In this document: positions 12,966-14,703 of the stretch, piece after piece
Position numbering within the stretch: position 1 is the first letter of the stretch
Layout of the letters: every line of letters begins with the position of its first letter
Assembly (NCBI GenBank): GCA_046719305.1
Contig: JBDNDE010000097.1
Span: 1-14,703 of the forward strand
DNA length: 14,703 bases
Reading direction: 5' to 3'
Origin: RGDT01 sp046719305
GTDB taxonomy: Bacteria; Planctomycetota; Planctomycetia; Gemmatales; Gemmataceae
Notes under the pieces: generated by a model
Database searches by the model: none
Told to the model about the DNA's origin: nothing
The model's input: the letters and a program-made list of their open reading frames with translations, nothing else
Translations under genes and position numbers: made by a program

Positions 12966-14703
12966 ATGCCGTCGAGCGTTGAACCGTCGCCTGGCAGTAG
13001 CGTCCAACGCCGTAACTGCTCTTCCTCTTCCTCTTCACCGTTCGAGGCCTCGTCGTTGCCTCTCTCGGCTGAGGATGCCCTCAGTCAAGCCTTGCCGCCA
13101 ACGGATGACACCCCAACGATCATTTCGCGTGCCCCAGCCCCCTGCCCTGCGGAACTCGATACAGGACGTGGCATTCGGGGTCGGCGTCTAGCCCACTTTG
13201 AACTCATCGAGCCTATCGGCGTGGGGGGCATGGCCGCTGTCTTGCGTGCTCGGGATTTGCAGCTGGATCGGTATGTTGCGCTGAAAATTCTCCCGCCGGA
13301 ATTAGCTACCGATCCAGAGGCGATTCGGCGTTTTCACCAGGAGGCCCGTAGCGCGGCCAAACTCGACCACGAGAATATCGCGCGGGTGTTCTACTGCGGT
13401 GAAGATCAACGCTTGCATTTCATCGCCTTTGAATTCGTCGAGGGCGAGAATCTGCGAACTATCATCGAACGCCGGGGCCGACTCCCCGTGGGCGAGGCCG
13501 TCCATTATATGCTCCAGGTAGCCGCTGGTTTGGCACATGCGGCTCAACGAGGTGTGGTGCATCGCGACATCAAACCCAGCAACATTATCATCACGCCGAC
13601 CGGTCGGGCCAAGCTTGTGGACATGGGGTTAGCTCGCAGCCTGGAATCACGCGGCAAGGACGATCTAACGCAATCCGGCGTTACCTTGGGCACCTTTGAT
13701 TACATTTCTCCCGAGCAAGCTCTGGAGCCGCGTTCGGCTGACTCGCGCAGCGACATCTACTCGCTAGGCTGCACCTTTTATCACGCCCTGACCGGACAGC
13801 CGCCCGTCCCGGAGGGCACCGCAGCCAAAAAATTACACCACCACCAACACGTCAAACCGGCCGATCCGCGGGATTTGGTGCCAGGTCTACCGATTGAGGT
13901 AGTCCGGGTGCTAGATCGAATGATCGCTAAAGATCCACGTGAACGCTTTCAGACCCCGGAGCAGCTGGTGCAAGCCCTGCTGGGCGTGGCCCGACAGATT
14001 GGCACCGGTGCCAGCCTGCCCGAGGGAATGCTCAGCGTCGAAACGCCCGTGCCCCCGCGCGGCCGACCGTTCGTGTGGATGGCGTTGGGGCTAAGCCTGG
14101 TCATCGGGGCAGTGCTTCTGCTAGACCCCGGCGGAACCAATGCCCCCACCCCGCGGACTCCACGATCGGCTCATCCAACCAAGCCCAACCAGTCCGAGCC
14201 GAAAGATCCGCCGCCCCCCACCGTGGTAGGCTCTCCCAAAAAAGGAACCCCCAGTGAGCCGCGCGATCCGGTCGTCTTGACCCTCGATTCGGAAACCAAA
14301 CTCAGTGATATCCGGGCCGCTCTGGCTCGTCACACCGACGTGCCCGTGATCATCCTCAAACTGGCCGGCGACATCCGGTTGCGTGATGAAGAAGGCGGAC
14401 TGGTTCTGCAAGCTCGCGACAAAGTCATCGTTCGCGCCGCCGCCGCTGCCTCACGCCCCACCCTTCGCTTACAATACAACGCCAATGCCGTGCCAAGCCA
14501 ATTAGCTGTGCTGACCATCCAGGCTCCCGAATCAGACATTCAAGGCGTTCGCATCGTGGCTGACCTAGCCGCTGGTACCGTACCGTTGTGTGGGATACAT
14601 CTGCAAGGCGGACGCACCCACCAACTACGCGATTGCGTCCTGGTGCAGGTGGCCCCCCCCCCAACCGAGAAAACCCTGGTATCCCTGTTGGTGAGTGCCG
14701 AAC
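12966..14703 (+). CDS. Transmembrane Ser/Thr protein kinase with extracytoplasmic domain (3' partial)
   Basis: The frame is open from ATG 12966 to the window end (579 codons visible) with no internal stop. GAGGG seven bases before the ATG supports the start, and an in-frame TGA at 12930 excludes an earlier one. Residues 1-75 are a disordered Ser/Pro-rich leader containing a run of six serines. The kinase domain spans about 78-341: a glycine loop GVGGMAAV (85-92, third glycine replaced by Ala), Lys107 in VALKIL, HRDIKPSN (199-206, catalytic Asp201), DMG in place of DFG (219-221), and SPEQ. All catalytic residues are kept, so it should be active. One membrane segment (about 369-387, FVWMALGLSLVIGAVLLL) and a proline-rich linker lead to a region from about 436 onward that looks beta-rich (VVLTLDS, GIHLQGGRTHQLRDCVLVQ), possibly a beta-helix. 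Inferred: a membrane sensor kinase with the kinase inside and the beta-rich part outside. It has its own promoter. Confidence 0.95.
   Translation, partial: MPSSVEPSPGSSVQRRNCSSSSSSPFEASSLPLSAEDALSQALPPTDDTPTIISRAPAPCPAELDTGRGIRGRRLAHFELIEPIGVGGMAAVLRARDLQLDRYVALKILPPELATDPEAIRRFHQEARSAAKLDHENIARVFYCGEDQRLHFIAFEFVEGENLRTIIERRGRLPVGEAVHYMLQVAAGLAHAAQRGVVHRDIKPSNIIITPTGRAKLVDMGLARSLESRGKDDLTQSGVTLGTFDYISPEQALEPRSADSRSDIYSLGCTFYHALTGQPPVPEGTAAKKLHHHQHVKPADPRDLVPGLPIEVVRVLDRMIAKDPRERFQTPEQLVQALLGVARQIGTGASLPEGMLSVETPVPPRGRPFVWMALGLSLVIGAVLLLDPGGTNAPTPRTPRSAHPTKPNQSEPKDPPPPTVVGSPKKGTPSEPRDPVVLTLDSETKLSDIRAALARHTDVPVIILKLAGDIRLRDEEGGLVLQARDKVIVRAAAAASRPTLRLQYNANAVPSQLAVLTIQAPESDIQGVRIVADLAAGTVPLCGIHLQGGRTHQLRDCVLVQVAPPPTEKTLVSLLVSAE

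Noticed and set aside
12808..13191. Plus-strand open frame over the kinase leader and N-terminus
   Set aside because: The kinase frame through the same bases continues into an unmistakable kinase domain; this one ends without any motif.
1..14703. tRNA, rRNA, insertion sequences, integrase or phage genes
   Set aside because: None was seen in the genes or the gaps between them.

Overview
The window looks like chromosomal DNA from a planctomycete, most likely of the Gemmata group. The grounds are GC-rich coding sequence, membrane-anchored Ser/Thr protein kinases joined to RDD or extracytoplasmic domains, a giant proline/alanine/lysine-rich TPR lipoprotein, and a bifunctional-nuclease (BFN/DUF151) gene beside citrate synthase. 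This placement rests on recognising families, not on a database search.

Layout from left to right. Positions 1-2630 (+) hold the 3' part of a kinase gene whose product reads kinase - RDD membrane domain - degenerate kinase - second RDD domain. A convergent small gene of unknown function (2673-3128, -) follows. Divergent from it is a proline-repeat/HEAT-like membrane protein (3357-4864, +), split by a one-base frame change near 4350. A strong GC hairpin (4920-4952) separates it from the convergent 1598-codon lipoprotein gene (4977-9773, -). That product has two CsgG/LpoB-like domains, proline linkers and a long coiled-coil/TPR tail. Next come uracil-DNA glycosylase (9908-10579, -) and citrate synthase (10852-11994, -). 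A 330-base intergenic region carries a good sigma-70-type promoter in each direction. A BFN/DUF151 gene (12325-12726, +) follows. The last gene is a second transmembrane Ser/Thr kinase (12966 to beyond the window end, +), with its own promoter, a palindrome over the -10 box and a leader of about 170 nt.

The genes do not form one operon: strand changes and terminator-like gaps split them into at least five transcription units. Housekeeping functions (ung, citrate synthase, BFN) lie among signalling and envelope genes. No mobile element, tRNA, rRNA or CRISPR array was seen. The most interesting items are the tandem kinase-RDD/pseudokinase-RDD protein, the lipoprotein with two CsgG-like domains, the frameshifted repeat protein, and the palindrome with AGTTG repeats at the second kinase promoter.
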